The notes under the pieces are model-generated. The model was not told where the DNA came from. It ran no database searches and was given only the letters and a program-made list of their open reading frames with translations. This document shows, in pieces, positions 1-8,436 of a DNA stretch of 64,000 nucleotides. Where the stretch lies: contig NZ_JADOBG010000001.1 in assembly GCF_016786215.1 (NCBI RefSeq), forward strand, positions 62,001 to 126,000, in the 5' to 3' direction. This DNA comes from Legionella bononiensis (GTDB lineage: Bacteria; Pseudomonadota; Gammaproteobacteria; Legionellales; Legionellaceae). Positions within the stretch are counted from its first letter, which is position 1, and each line of letters begins with the position of its first letter. The position numbers were made by a program, and so were the translations under genes.

Positions 1-1055
1 CCATCCAATTGCCCCGTGTCATTCCTTCAATTTTGGCTGTAGGGGGACATTTAAAAAATACGTTTTGTATTACTCGCGGGGATGAAGCCTTTGTGTCACA
101 ACATATTGGGAGCTTGACCAATAAGGCAACGATCGAGTTTTTTCATGAGTCGCTGGAACATTTAATACGCTTTCTGGATGTAGAACCAGAACGTATCGCT
201 CATGACCTGCATCCTGATTTTTATACCACTCGTTTCGCAGAACATTATGGGATTCCAGCTTATGCCATCCAGCATCATCATGCGCATCTTGCTTCAGTAG
301 CTGCAGAGCATCATATTGACGAACCAATTATTGGTTTGGCTTTGGATGGTTATGGATATGGATCCGATGGCGCTGCATGGGGTGGGGAGTTGTTGTTATT
401 GGAAGGAGCTGAATTTACAAGGCTGGGGCATTTAGCCTGCATTCCGCAACCCGGGGGTGAGGTTGCTGCGCGCGAGCCCTGGCGAATGGCGGCAAGTGTT
501 TTGTATCGTTTAGGAAAAGGCTATGAAATTGCAGTGCGCTTTGCTGAACAATCCTCGGCTCAGGCATTACATCTTCTTCTGGAGCAAGGCATTAACTGTC
601 CACTGACCTCAAGTTGTGGGCGTTTATTTGACGCGGTAAGTGCTTTATTGGGTATTCAGACTCTGTCTTTTTATGAGGGTCAGGCACCCATGCGATTGGA
701 AAGTCTGGTAACCGTTCCTCAAATTTTAAAACGAGGTTGGCGGATAAAAGATAATATTTTTGATATGATGCCCACCCTGGACTATTTATCTGATCTTGCC
801 GATCCGATCACAGGAGCCAATGTTTTTCATGGAACCTTAATTGCTGGTCTTGCTGAGTGGATTATAGGAGCCTGTCAGGAGAGAGGACTCGCTAGGGTAC
901 TATTAAGTGGCGGTTGTTTTTTAAATAAGATCCTGACGGAGGGATTAACCAATGCGTTAATCAAGTCTGGAATTACTCCGCTGTTCCCACGAAATCTGCC
1001 ACCTAATGATGGTGGAATTTCATTGGGACAGGCATGGATTACTGGAATAATGTAA
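1..1055 (+). CDS. hypF: Carbamoyltransferase HypF, C-terminal part (5' end outside window)
   Basis: HypF makes the thiocarbamate on HypE that becomes the CN ligands of the [NiFe] hydrogenase active site. Only the Kae1-like C-terminal domain is visible. The reading frame is open from base 3 (codons for I-Q before the TTG at 9), so the TTG is not a start and the gene continues upstream of the window. Seen motifs are the HHHAHLAS metal/nucleotide-binding stretch around 250-300 and the C-terminal NDGGISLGQAW typical of the Kae1/HypF fold. It is followed by hypC after 9 bases, so it belongs to the same operon. hypA and hypB are not in the window and would be expected upstream. Confidence 0.93.
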   Translation, partial: IQLPRVIPSILAVGGHLKNTFCITRGDEAFVSQHIGSLTNKATIEFFHESLEHLIRFLDVEPERIAHDLHPDFYTTRFAEHYGIPAYAIQHHHAHLASVAAEHHIDEPIIGLALDGYGYGSDGAAWGGELLLLEGAEFTRLGHLACIPQPGGEVAAREPWRMAASVLYRLGKGYEIAVRFAEQSSAQALHLLLEQGINCPLTSSCGRLFDAVSALLGIQTLSFYEGQAPMRLESLVTVPQILKRGWRIKDNIFDMMPTLDYLSDLADPITGANVFHGTLIAGLAEWIIGACQERGLARVLLSGGCFLNKILTEGLTNALIKSGITPLFPRNLPPNDGGISLGQAWITGIM

Positions 1056-1064
1056 GGACAATTT

Positions 1065-1292
1065 ATGTGTTTAGCATTGCCGGCACAAATTACTCAGATT
1101 CTTGAAGACGATAGAGCCATTATTAATTTAGGTGGTATTACTAAAGATATTTCAATAGCCTTGGTGAATGAGATTAGCGTGGGGGATTACGTCATTATTC
1201 ATGCAGGCTATGCGCTCACTCGCCTGGATGAACATGAGGCTCAAAAAACGTTGAGTCTGTTTGCTGAAATGCTCAAGGATCAACCCGTATGA
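1065..1292 (+). CDS. hypC: Hydrogenase maturation chaperone HypC
   Basis: Small chaperone (75 residues, normal for the family) that works with HypD to build Fe(CN)2CO and hands it to the hydrogenase large subunit. The diagnostic N-terminus MCLALP is present; Cys2, exposed after Met removal, binds the iron. The stop codon overlaps the hypD start by 4 bases (ATGA), indicating translational coupling. It lies between hypF and hypD in the common hypFCDE order. Confidence 0.96.
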   Translation: MCLALPAQITQILEDDRAIINLGGITKDISIALVNEISVGDYVIIHAGYALTRLDEHEAQKTLSLFAEMLKDQPV

Positions 1293-2395
1293 AGTACATT
1301 GAAGAGTTCCGTAATGCGGATTATGCAAAAGCCCTTGCTCGTGAAATCGCCGTGTTGGCAGACACTGAACGTCAGTATCAATTGATGGAATTTTGTGGTG
1401 GCCATACTCATGCGATTCATCGGTACGGCATACCGGATTTATTGCCGGATAATGTTGAACTGATCCATGGACCCGGTTGTCCCGTCTGTGTTTTACCTAT
1501 GGCTAGAACCGATAAAGCAATCAGTCTTGCCAGGATGCCTCATGTGATCTTGTGCAGTTACGCGGATATGTTGCGAGTTCCTGGCACGGGTCAACAAAGC
1601 CTTTTAACAGCCAAGGCTTCAGGTGCCGATGTCCGGATGATTTATTCTGCAGATGACGCGCTAAGAATCGCTGTGGAAAATCCGCTTAAGGAAGTGGTGT
1701 TTTTTGCGATTGGCTTTGAAACCACAACACCTCCAACCGCTTTGGTGATTCAGCAGGCGAAGCAATTAAAGTTAAACAATTTTAGTGTTTTTTGTAATCA
1801 TGTACTCACTCCTGTTGCGATGGACAGTTTGTTGCAATCCAAGGAGGTGAATCTGGATGGTTTTGTGGGGCCAGCGCATGTCAGCATCGTTATAGGAAGC
1901 CAACCCTATGAAGCGGTTTGTTCTGCTTATAAAAAACCAATAGTCATTTCCGGATTTGAACCTTTGGACGTTCTGCATTCCATTTTGATGTTACTTCGAC
2001 AGATTAATGAAGGTCGATGTGAGGTGGAGATTCAGTATTCACGGGCAGTGAATCGAATGGGAAACAGAGTATCTCAACAGATTATGGCAGAAGTTCTCGA
2101 ATTAAGAGATCGTTTTGAGTGGAGGGGCCTGGGCTACATTCCCCAAAGCGCTCTGCAAATAAAAGCTCAGTATGCAGAGTTTGATGCAGAACGGCGTTTT
2201 GAATTACCTGAAACTGTGGGAGAAGAACACAAGCAATGTCTTTGTGGCGATGTGTTGCGTGGAATTAAAAAGCCAAAGGAGTGTAAATTGTTTGCCAAGG
2301 TCTGTATGCCAGAAAATCCACTGGGTTCCTGCATGGTTTCATCGGAGGGAGCCTGTGCCGCAGTTTATGCCTATGGTCGGGTGAATTCACTATGA
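1289..2395 (+). CDS. hypD: Hydrogenase maturation scaffold HypD
   Basis: HypD carries a 4Fe-4S cluster and forms with HypC the scaffold on which Fe(CN)2CO is assembled. All expected motifs are visible: CGGHTH near residue 36, GPGCPVC near residue 66 and a C-terminal set of cysteines (CGDVLRG, ECKLFAKVC, GSCMVSSEGAC) that hold the cluster. Length 368 is typical. The start overlaps hypC by 4 bases and the stop overlaps hypE by 4 bases, so hypC-D-E are coupled. Confidence 0.97.
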   Translation: MKYIEEFRNADYAKALAREIAVLADTERQYQLMEFCGGHTHAIHRYGIPDLLPDNVELIHGPGCPVCVLPMARTDKAISLARMPHVILCSYADMLRVPGTGQQSLLTAKASGADVRMIYSADDALRIAVENPLKEVVFFAIGFETTTPPTALVIQQAKQLKLNNFSVFCNHVLTPVAMDSLLQSKEVNLDGFVGPAHVSIVIGSQPYEAVCSAYKKPIVISGFEPLDVLHSILMLLRQINEGRCEVEIQYSRAVNRMGNRVSQQIMAEVLELRDRFEWRGLGYIPQSALQIKAQYAEFDAERRFELPETVGEEHKQCLCGDVLRGIKKPKECKLFAKVCMPENPLGSCMVSSEGACAAVYAYGRVNSL

Positions 2396-3450
2396 CAAAA
2401 GCAGTGCTCAGCAGAACATATCAAGGCCCCAAACTGAATTTTAAGGACGGTGTTATCAATTTAACTCATGGCAGTGGCGGTCGTGCCATGGCTCAGTTAA
2501 TTGATCACCTGTTTTTACCTGCTTTTAATAATGAGTGGTTAGCGCAAAAAAATGATCAGGCCTGTTTTGCAGTGGCGTCTGGACGTATGGTGATGACTAC
2601 TGATGCCCATGTCATTTCCCCATTGTTTTTCCCCGGGGGCGATATTGGGTCATTATCAGTGCATGGTACGATTAATGATATTGCGATGTCCGGAGCAAAA
2701 CCCTTGTATTTGACTGCCAGTTTTATTTTGGAAGAAGGCTTTCCTCTGGCTGATTTAAAAAAAATAGTGGAATCTATGGCCTCTGCCGCAAAAGAGGCGC
2801 AGGTTGCCATCATTGCCGGTGATACCAAAGTCGTTGAACGCGGGAAAGGGGATGGTGTTTTTATCACTACGACCGGTATTGGGGTAGTGCCTGAGGGAAT
2901 TCATATTTCGGGTAACCGTGCACGGCCAGGCGATCGCGTTATAGTCAGTGGTTCTATTGGAGATCATGGTGTTGCCATCATGGCTTATCGAAATAATCTG
3001 CAATTTCAAACTCAGGTTCAATCCGATACGGCTTCATTACATGGTTTGGTTTCACAAATGGTACATGCTGTACCGGACATTCATTGTCTGCGTGATCCGA
3101 CTCGAGGTGGGCTTGCTACAACTTTAAATGAATTGGCACTTCAATCAGAAGCAGGATTTCTCATTGATGAACATAAAATACCCGTTCGTACTGAAGTGGC
3201 CAGCGCCTGTGAATTGTTGGGTCTGGATGCGTTATATGTAGCCAATGAAGGAAAACTGGTAGTGATTTGCTCTGCTGCTGATACCGAACTATTATTGGCT
3301 TCAATGCGCTCCCATCCTTTGGGTGCGGATGCTGCAGTCATCGGTGAGGTGATTGAGGATCCTCGGCATTTTGTTCAGTTAAAAACAAAATTAGGGGGGA
3401 CGAGGATAATAGATTGGTTGATTGGGGAGCAATTACCCAGGATTTGCTAG
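2392..3450 (+). CDS. hypE: Hydrogenase maturation dehydratase HypE
   Basis: PurM/AIR-synthase-like enzyme that dehydrates the carbamoylated C-terminal cysteine to a thiocyanate for CN transfer to iron. The protein ends in PRIC, the exact C-terminal Cys tail needed for this chemistry. The Gly-rich LTHGSGGRAM near the N-terminus and GDTKVVERGKGDGVF in the middle are the family's ATP-binding signatures. 352 residues, normal length. It follows hypD with a 4-base overlap and is followed after 46 bases by the hydrogenase beta subunit gene, so maturation and structural genes look co-transcribed. Confidence 0.97.
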   Translation: MTKAVLSRTYQGPKLNFKDGVINLTHGSGGRAMAQLIDHLFLPAFNNEWLAQKNDQACFAVASGRMVMTTDAHVISPLFFPGGDIGSLSVHGTINDIAMSGAKPLYLTASFILEEGFPLADLKKIVESMASAAKEAQVAIIAGDTKVVERGKGDGVFITTTGIGVVPEGIHISGNRARPGDRVIVSGSIGDHGVAIMAYRNNLQFQTQVQSDTASLHGLVSQMVHAVPDIHCLRDPTRGGLATTLNELALQSEAGFLIDEHKIPVRTEVASACELLGLDALYVANEGKLVVICSAADTELLLASMRSHPLGADAAVIGEVIEDPRHFVQLKTKLGGTRIIDWLIGEQLPRIC

Positions 3451-3496
3451 ACCTTTTGTTAGTGTACGGTCACTACATCTTATAAGGATTATCCAG

Positions 3497-4636
3497 ATGC
3501 ATGATACAAGCAGTTATTTTTTACCTCATACCCAATTGCAAGCGTTGTTGGATGCTCTGCAAGGAGCCGGGTATTCCTGTATTGGTCCGCAGGTACGGGA
3601 TCATGCCATAGTATATGATGTCCTGACACGTGCAGATCAATTGCCCTGGAGTATTCGTGATCATCAAGCTCCAGGGGAATATCGACTGGAACAAATCCCG
3701 GAACGTAAAGCTTTTGCCTTTGCCAACGGCCCTCAAGCCATCAAACCTGTTTTATTTAAACCGCAGGAAACCTTATGGACGGTTGTTCGTAATGAAGAGG
3801 GGAAATTAAATTTTAAATCACATCATCCTGATGAATTACCGGTCGCGATTATTGGCGCGCGTTCTTGTGATTTAGCCGCGATGCGTATCCAGGACAAAGT
3901 ATTTATCGAAAGCAGTAAACCTGATCCACGGTACAAGAAGAGAAGAGAGCAATTATTCGTTGTTGCGGTAAACTGTACTTATTCTTCTTCAAATTGTTTC
4001 TGTGTTTCGGCAGGTACCGGACCAGAAGTCAGGGATCCTTTTGATATATTAATGACTGAAGTAGATGACGGTTTTGTGATTAAAACGGGCACTGAGCGAG
4101 GTCAAGGGATTATTGATTCATTAACCTTAACTAAAGCAAAAAAAGCGCAATGCACGAATGCAGCTGCCAACGTCAAAAATGCTGGAGACATGCAAACAAA
4201 AAAGATCCCTTTGGATAATCAACGGGCTTTACGTGATTTATTGTTTGCCAATTTAAATCATCCTCGTTGGGACGATGTTGCAGAACGGTGCTTGTCTTGT
4301 GGTAATTGTACTTCGGTATGTCCAACCTGTTTTTGTCATAGTGAGGTAGAAAAGCCGGCTTTGGATGGCACGAGCAGCGAACATCAGCGAGAGTGGGATT
4401 CCTGTTTTACTACCGGTCACAGTAACTTGAATGGAACCGTCATCCGGAATGATACTAAAAAACAATATCGTCAGTGGTTAACTCATAAAGTGGGAAGCTG
4501 GTTTGATCAATTTGGAACCAGTGGCTGTGTCGGTTGCGGACGATGCGCGACCTGGTGTCCGGTCGGTATTGATATTACAGAAGAACTGGCCGCCATTTCC
4601 GGAGAGTCCAACGTGAGGGTTAAAAAAAGTGATTAA
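3497..4636 (+). CDS. hydB: [NiFe] hydrogenase group 3b, beta subunit (4Fe-4S electron-transfer protein)
   Basis: Iron-sulfur subunit of a cytosolic NAD(P)-linked hydrogenase of the sulfhydrogenase type; it passes electrons between the small subunit and the flavin subunit. Two 4Fe-4S ferredoxin motifs are near the C-terminus: [14 protein letters not shown] and [14 protein letters not shown]. The open frame extends upstream into hypE (to 3422), but the ATG at 3497 is preceded by AAGGA at a good distance and starts the expected MHDTSSYF N-terminus, giving 379 residues. It overlaps the next gene by 8 bases. The order beta-gamma-delta-alpha matches the Pyrococcus hydBGDA operon. Confidence 0.9.
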   Translation: MHDTSSYFLPHTQLQALLDALQGAGYSCIGPQVRDHAIVYDVLTRADQLPWSIRDHQAPGEYRLEQIPERKAFAFANGPQAIKPVLFKPQETLWTVVRNEEGKLNFKSHHPDELPVAIIGARSCDLAAMRIQDKVFIESSKPDPRYKKRREQLFVVAVNCTYSSSNCFCVSAGTGPEVRDPFDILMTEVDDGFVIKTGTERGQGIIDSLTLTKAKKAQCTNAAANVKNAGDMQTKKIPLDNQRALRDLLFANLNHPRWDDVAERCLSCGNCTSVCPTCFCHSEVEKPALDGTSSEHQREWDSCFTTGHSNLNGTVIRNDTKKQYRQWLTHKVGSWFDQFGTSGCVGCGRCATWCPVGIDITEELAAISGESNVRVKKSD

Positions 4637-5474
4637 TACCTGCCCGGATCCTTATTTGCCTTATGAAGTTGAAATAGTTGATAGAGTAGAGGAATCAAAC
4701 TCTATTTTTTCGTTGCACCTGCGGTTTATTGATAATGAGCTTCATCAACAGTACAGCTTTTATCCTGGGCAGTTCAATATGCTCTATCTCTATGGGGTGG
4801 GTGAAGTGGCCATATCTATAGTTTCTGATCCCAAGGAAACGAAGGTACTCACCCATACCATACGTGCTGTTGGCCGAGTGACCAGAGCCTTACAACAATT
4901 ACGGACTGGTGACAGACTGGGCATTCGCGGGCCTTACGGACGCGGCTGGCCTCTTGAACAGGTTAAAGGAAAAGATGTGGTTGTCCTGACTGGCGGGTTG
5001 GGTTGCGCTCCTTCCATTTCAATTATTAATTATATTTTAGCCAGAAGAAAAGAATACGGTCATCTCAGTATTTTGCAGGGGGTGAAGCATAGTGATGATT
5101 TCATCTTTCGAAAGCAATACGCCAAATGGCAGAAGTCACCGCACACTGAAGTACATATTGCAGCGGATCAGGCAGGTCCAAAATGGCCATGGAGTGTGGG
5201 CTATGTGACTGATATGATAGATAAAATACCGCTTAATCCTGAGCAGACAGTAGCCATGATGTGCGGGCCAGAAATGATGATGCATACAGCGATCAGAGTG
5301 CTTACTGGAAAAGGACTTTCCGAAGACCAGATTTTTCTGAGTATGGAGCGAAATATGGAATGCGGGATTGGACAATGCGGACATTGTCAGTACGGTGGAC
5401 TTTTTGTATGTAAGGACGGCCCTGTATTTGCTTATTCTCAAATTAAAGCTTTATTTAAAGAACCGGGATTTTAA
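4629..5474 (+). CDS. hydG: [NiFe] hydrogenase group 3b, gamma subunit (FAD/NAD(P) reductase)
   Basis: Flavin subunit of the ferredoxin-NADP reductase type that exchanges electrons with NAD(P)H. Seen are a beta-barrel FAD domain with [10 protein letters not shown] and [14 protein letters not shown], an NAD(P)-binding [13 protein letters not shown] near residue 118, and a C-terminal cysteine cluster (CGIGQCGHC followed by a fourth Cys in FVCKDGPVF) for a 2Fe-2S centre. The start is a GTG inside the end of the beta gene (8-base overlap). 281 residues, usual for the family. The symbol follows Pyrococcus usage and is unrelated to [FeFe]-hydrogenase HydG. Confidence 0.9.
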   Translation: MINTCPDPYLPYEVEIVDRVEESNSIFSLHLRFIDNELHQQYSFYPGQFNMLYLYGVGEVAISIVSDPKETKVLTHTIRAVGRVTRALQQLRTGDRLGIRGPYGRGWPLEQVKGKDVVVLTGGLGCAPSISIINYILARRKEYGHLSILQGVKHSDDFIFRKQYAKWQKSPHTEVHIAADQAGPKWPWSVGYVTDMIDKIPLNPEQTVAMMCGPEMMMHTAIRVLTGKGLSEDQIFLSMERNMECGIGQCGHCQYGGLFVCKDGPVFAYSQIKALFKEPGF

Positions 5475-5497
5475 TTTTTTAATCGCTTGAGAACCCT

Positions 5498-6283
5498 ATG
5501 AAGCCACGTGTTGCTGTACATAAATTTACATCCTGTGATGGATGCCAATTGGCCTTTTTAAATGCAGGAGAAGCATTGCTTACTCTGGCAGAATTGGTGG
5601 ATATGGTGCATTTCGCTGAAGCAGGTGCCATAGAAGTTGATGCGACAGTAGATATTGCTTTTGTTGAGGGCAGTATTTCGACGCCACATGAAGAAGAACG
5701 GATTAAAAAAATCCGGGAACAAAGCAAATACATTATTACTATAGGCTCTTGCGCAACTACTGGAGGAATTCAGGCCTTACGCAATAGCGCTGATGCAACA
5801 GAATGGATGTCCAGCGTTTACGCTTCTCCTGATTACATCAAGACCCTGAGTACATCCACTGCTATTTCCCAACATGTTCGTGTTGATTGGGAGTTATGGG
5901 GATGTCCGGTTAATGGCAAACAGGTATTAGAAGCCATTCGTTTTCTGCTGTCGAATGCGACTCCGCGGATTAAAAAAGATTCTGAATGCATGGAATGTAA
6001 ACGTAAGGGTAATGTCTGTGTTTTAATCACTAAAAAACAACCGTGTATGGGGCCGGTAACCCAGTTAGGTTGTGGGTCTCTTTGCCCTACGTTAGGCCGT
6101 GCCTGTTATGCCTGTTATGGTCCTAAAGAAAATGCGAATACAACCTCTTTAGGAACTCGGTTTGAGTCCTGGGGAATCAATAAAGAAGCGGTTGCAAGAC
6201 AGTTTTTACATATTAATAATCAAGCGCCCGCCTTCAATAAAGCGGGCAATTATTTTAAGGGAATTCGGATTATCAATGAGTAA
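5498..6283 (+). CDS. hydD: [NiFe] hydrogenase group 3b, small (delta) subunit
   Basis: Small subunit carrying the proximal, medial and distal Fe-S clusters next to the Ni-Fe site. The N-terminal TSCDGCQ motif, CATTGG and WGCPVNGK, plus the Cys-rich C-terminal half (ECMECKRKGNVC, QPCMGPVTQLGC, LCPTLGRACYAC) give ligands for three clusters. There is no Tat signal peptide, so the enzyme is cytosolic, in agreement with the flavin partner. 261 residues. The stop overlaps the start of the alpha gene (ATGAGTAA), so the two catalytic subunits are translationally coupled. Confidence 0.93.
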   Translation: MKPRVAVHKFTSCDGCQLAFLNAGEALLTLAELVDMVHFAEAGAIEVDATVDIAFVEGSISTPHEEERIKKIREQSKYIITIGSCATTGGIQALRNSADATEWMSSVYASPDYIKTLSTSTAISQHVRVDWELWGCPVNGKQVLEAIRFLLSNATPRIKKDSECMECKRKGNVCVLITKKQPCMGPVTQLGCGSLCPTLGRACYACYGPKENANTTSLGTRFESWGINKEAVARQFLHINNQAPAFNKAGNYFKGIRIINE

Positions 6284-7568
6284 TAATATATCGATTAATG
6301 TTCCTATTCTGGCACGAGTTGAGGGTGAAGGTGCGCTGGAGCTGCATATTCGCAATAGCGAAATTGAAACATTAAAGTTAAAAATTTATGAACCACCACG
6401 ATTGTTTGAGAAATTCCTGGAAGGGCGCAGTTACACTGAAGTATTGGATATAGTCGCCCGGATTTGTGGTATTTGTCCTGTAGCGTATCAAATGAGTGCC
6501 ACTCAGGCGATTGAACAGTGTTTTTCTATACAACCCAGTCCCTGGGTGCGAACCATGCGTCGTTTGTTTTATTGTGGTGAGTGGCTGGAAAGTCACAGCA
6601 TGCACATTCATTTTTTGGCTTTGCCTGATTTTTTAGGATTTCAATCCGTACCTGAAATGGCAAAACGCTATCCTGAAGAAGTGCGCAGAGGCATGCGTTT
6701 GCAGGCCTTTGGCAATGATTTAATCAAATTATTAGGTGGTCGTTCGGTGCATCCGGTTGGCGCGTGTGTCGGTGGTTTTTATAAAGCGCCTTCGCATACA
6801 GATATAAAAATAATGCTGGAACAGGCCAGAGAGCGGGTGGCAGATTGTGTTGCATTAATTCAATGGCTTGCAACGCTTGGATTGCCAGACAATTCACATG
6901 AATTTACTTCGGTGTCTTTATATCATCCTACTGAATACCCTATGAATGAAGGACGGATTGTTTCTGATCAGGGCTTGAATATCAGTATTGATGAGTTTAA
7001 TGCGTACTTTACTGAGATCCAGGTGCCTTATTCAACTGCTTTACATTGTTTGTTACAGAACAAGCCTTATTTAGTAGGCCCATTGGCCAGACTTAATAAT
7101 TGTTTCGGGCATCTTCCCGTACCCATCCATCTGTTGTTACAGAATCTGAATATCCATTTTCCTTCAAGAAACATGTATCACTGCATCATTGCCCGTGCGG
7201 TTGAAATTTATTATGCGGTTCTTGAGTCCATACGTATTTTGGAACAGTATGAGCTTCCTGCTTATTCATATCCCGAAGTCATACCACAAGCCGGAGAGGG
7301 ATTCGGTTGTACGGAGGCACCCAGAGGAATGTTATGGCAGAATTTAAAACTGGATCAAGAGGGTAAGGTCCGTTTCGCGCGAATTGTCCCTCCTACCAGT
7401 CAAAATCAGGCGCGTATTGAAGAGGATCTGGGAGTCTCTTTAAGGCAATTTGGTTTGGATAAAGGGGAAGATGAAATAAGGCATTTTAGTGAAATGATTA
7501 TTCGTAATTACGATCCTTGCATTTCATGCTCCACTCACTTTTTAAAGTTGACCATTAATAGATCATGA
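6276..7568 (+). CDS. hydA: [NiFe] hydrogenase group 3b, large (alpha) subunit
   Basis: Catalytic subunit holding the Ni-Fe(CN)2CO centre. N-terminal nickel ligands are in RICGICPV and C-terminal ligands in DPCISCSTH; the nine residues after that His are the peptide expected to be removed by the maturation protease. An in-frame extension to 6162 exists, but the ATG at 6276 overlapping the delta stop gives the standard N-terminus MSNNISINVPILARVEGEG. 430 residues. The DPCISCS form and the partner subunits place it in group 3b (bidirectional, NADP-linked) rather than the membrane-bound uptake groups. Confidence 0.94.
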   Translation: MSNNISINVPILARVEGEGALELHIRNSEIETLKLKIYEPPRLFEKFLEGRSYTEVLDIVARICGICPVAYQMSATQAIEQCFSIQPSPWVRTMRRLFYCGEWLESHSMHIHFLALPDFLGFQSVPEMAKRYPEEVRRGMRLQAFGNDLIKLLGGRSVHPVGACVGGFYKAPSHTDIKIMLEQARERVADCVALIQWLATLGLPDNSHEFTSVSLYHPTEYPMNEGRIVSDQGLNISIDEFNAYFTEIQVPYSTALHCLLQNKPYLVGPLARLNNCFGHLPVPIHLLLQNLNIHFPSRNMYHCIIARAVEIYYAVLESIRILEQYELPAYSYPEVIPQAGEGFGCTEAPRGMLWQNLKLDQEGKVRFARIVPPTSQNQARIEEDLGVSLRQFGLDKGEDEIRHFSEMIIRNYDPCISCSTHFLKLTINRS

Positions 7569-8038
7569 AGCGAATAAAAGTTCTTGGGATAGGCTCACCT
7601 TTTGGCGATGATCAGGCCGGATGCAAAGTTGCTGAACGTTTAAAACAGAATGATTTGATACGGCGTAATTGCAGTACGGTGCTTATCGAAGCACATGATA
7701 GGCCTGGGGTTCGTTTGCTTGAATTAATGAGTCAGGCTAATAGAGTCTTTTTAATCGATGCCATTCAATCAGGTAACCAACCGGGAACCGTTCATCGTTT
7801 GATTAATGAAGAGATTTTCGAACTAAACCCTATGCTTTCAACCCATGATATGGGAGTAGCTCAGGCACTCGCCTTAGGACGTAGCCTTGATGAATTGCCT
7901 GAACAAATTATTCTGTACGGAATAGAGATAGGTCCTCTGGAATATCATTCTGAACTCTCTAAGTCGGTAGAAAAGGCAATCAATCAAACAGTGGTATTAT
8001 TGGAAAAGGAACTTTTAAGTACTGTCTCCATGTACTAG
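7565..8038 (+). CDS. Hydrogenase maturation endopeptidase (HybD/HyaD/HoxW family)
   Basis: Nickel-dependent protease that trims the C-terminal peptide of the large subunit after nickel insertion. The family motif GIGSPFGDDQAG is at the N-terminus, a second metal Asp is in LIDAIQ, and the metal His in STHDMGVAQAL. 157 residues, typical. The start overlaps the alpha subunit stop by 4 bases (ATGA), so it is the last gene of the hyp-hyd operon and most likely specific for the upstream large subunit. Confidence 0.92.
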   Translation: MKRIKVLGIGSPFGDDQAGCKVAERLKQNDLIRRNCSTVLIEAHDRPGVRLLELMSQANRVFLIDAIQSGNQPGTVHRLINEEIFELNPMLSTHDMGVAQALALGRSLDELPEQIILYGIEIGPLEYHSELSKSVEKAINQTVVLLEKELLSTVSMY

Positions 8039-8054
8039 CGCCCCTCTCCAACCC

Positions 8055-8080
8055 CTTTGTTTAAAACCTTGAAAACAAAG
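8055..8080. terminator. Possible weak hairpin after hydrogenase operon
   Basis: CTTTGTTT and AAACAAAG form an 8-bp AT-rich stem with a 10-base loop just after the protease stop codon. It lacks a clean run of T, so a terminator role is only an inference from position. Confidence 0.3.
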
Positions 8081-8138
8081 AGATTGGTTTTTGTTTCGTA
8101 GGGTTTGTAGCGCCTAATGAAGTGGTATACCCAGTTTT

Positions 8139-8336
8139 TTAGTTGGGTTGAGTGCATTTACATCGCGCATTTCCATTTTCATCGCAATAACAACCGCATC
8201 CATGTCCCGGGCAGTCAATTTCGTCTGAAGCTTTTGCACCTTTACAGTCGCTTACATTGCAATCATCGGCAAATACAATGGCTGGGGTAAAAGCTAGTGC
8301 TAAAACTAATAACATTGGCCTGATATAAGCATTCAT
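8139..8336 (-). CDS. Small exported cysteine-rich protein
   Basis: Not recognised. 65 residues if started at the ATG at 8336, which has GGAG a few bases upstream; a longer frame to 8357 has no better signal. Residues 1-25 form a clear signal peptide (MNAYIRPMLLVLALAFTPA then IVFADD). The mature part, about 41 residues, contains eight cysteines with closely spaced pairs (HGCGCYC, RCKC), so it is likely a disulfide-bonded or metal-binding periplasmic peptide. It is convergent with the hydrogenase operon and has no obvious partner. Confidence 0.75.
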   Translation of the reverse strand: MNAYIRPMLLVLALAFTPAIVFADDCNVSDCKGAKASDEIDCPGHGCGCYCDENGNARCKCTQPN

Positions 8337-8436
8337 AATAATTACTCCTTTTGGCAATCTTTCAGAAAGAAAACAGATGAAAATACGCCTATTTGCTCTC
8401 TTAATATCAAATTATAGATTAAATTTTGGACAGAAA

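Noticed and set aside
9..11. TTG as start codon of the first gene
   Set aside because: The frame is open to the left edge (from base 3) and the protein lacks its N-terminal acylphosphatase, zinc-finger and YrdC parts, so it is a truncated view of hypF.
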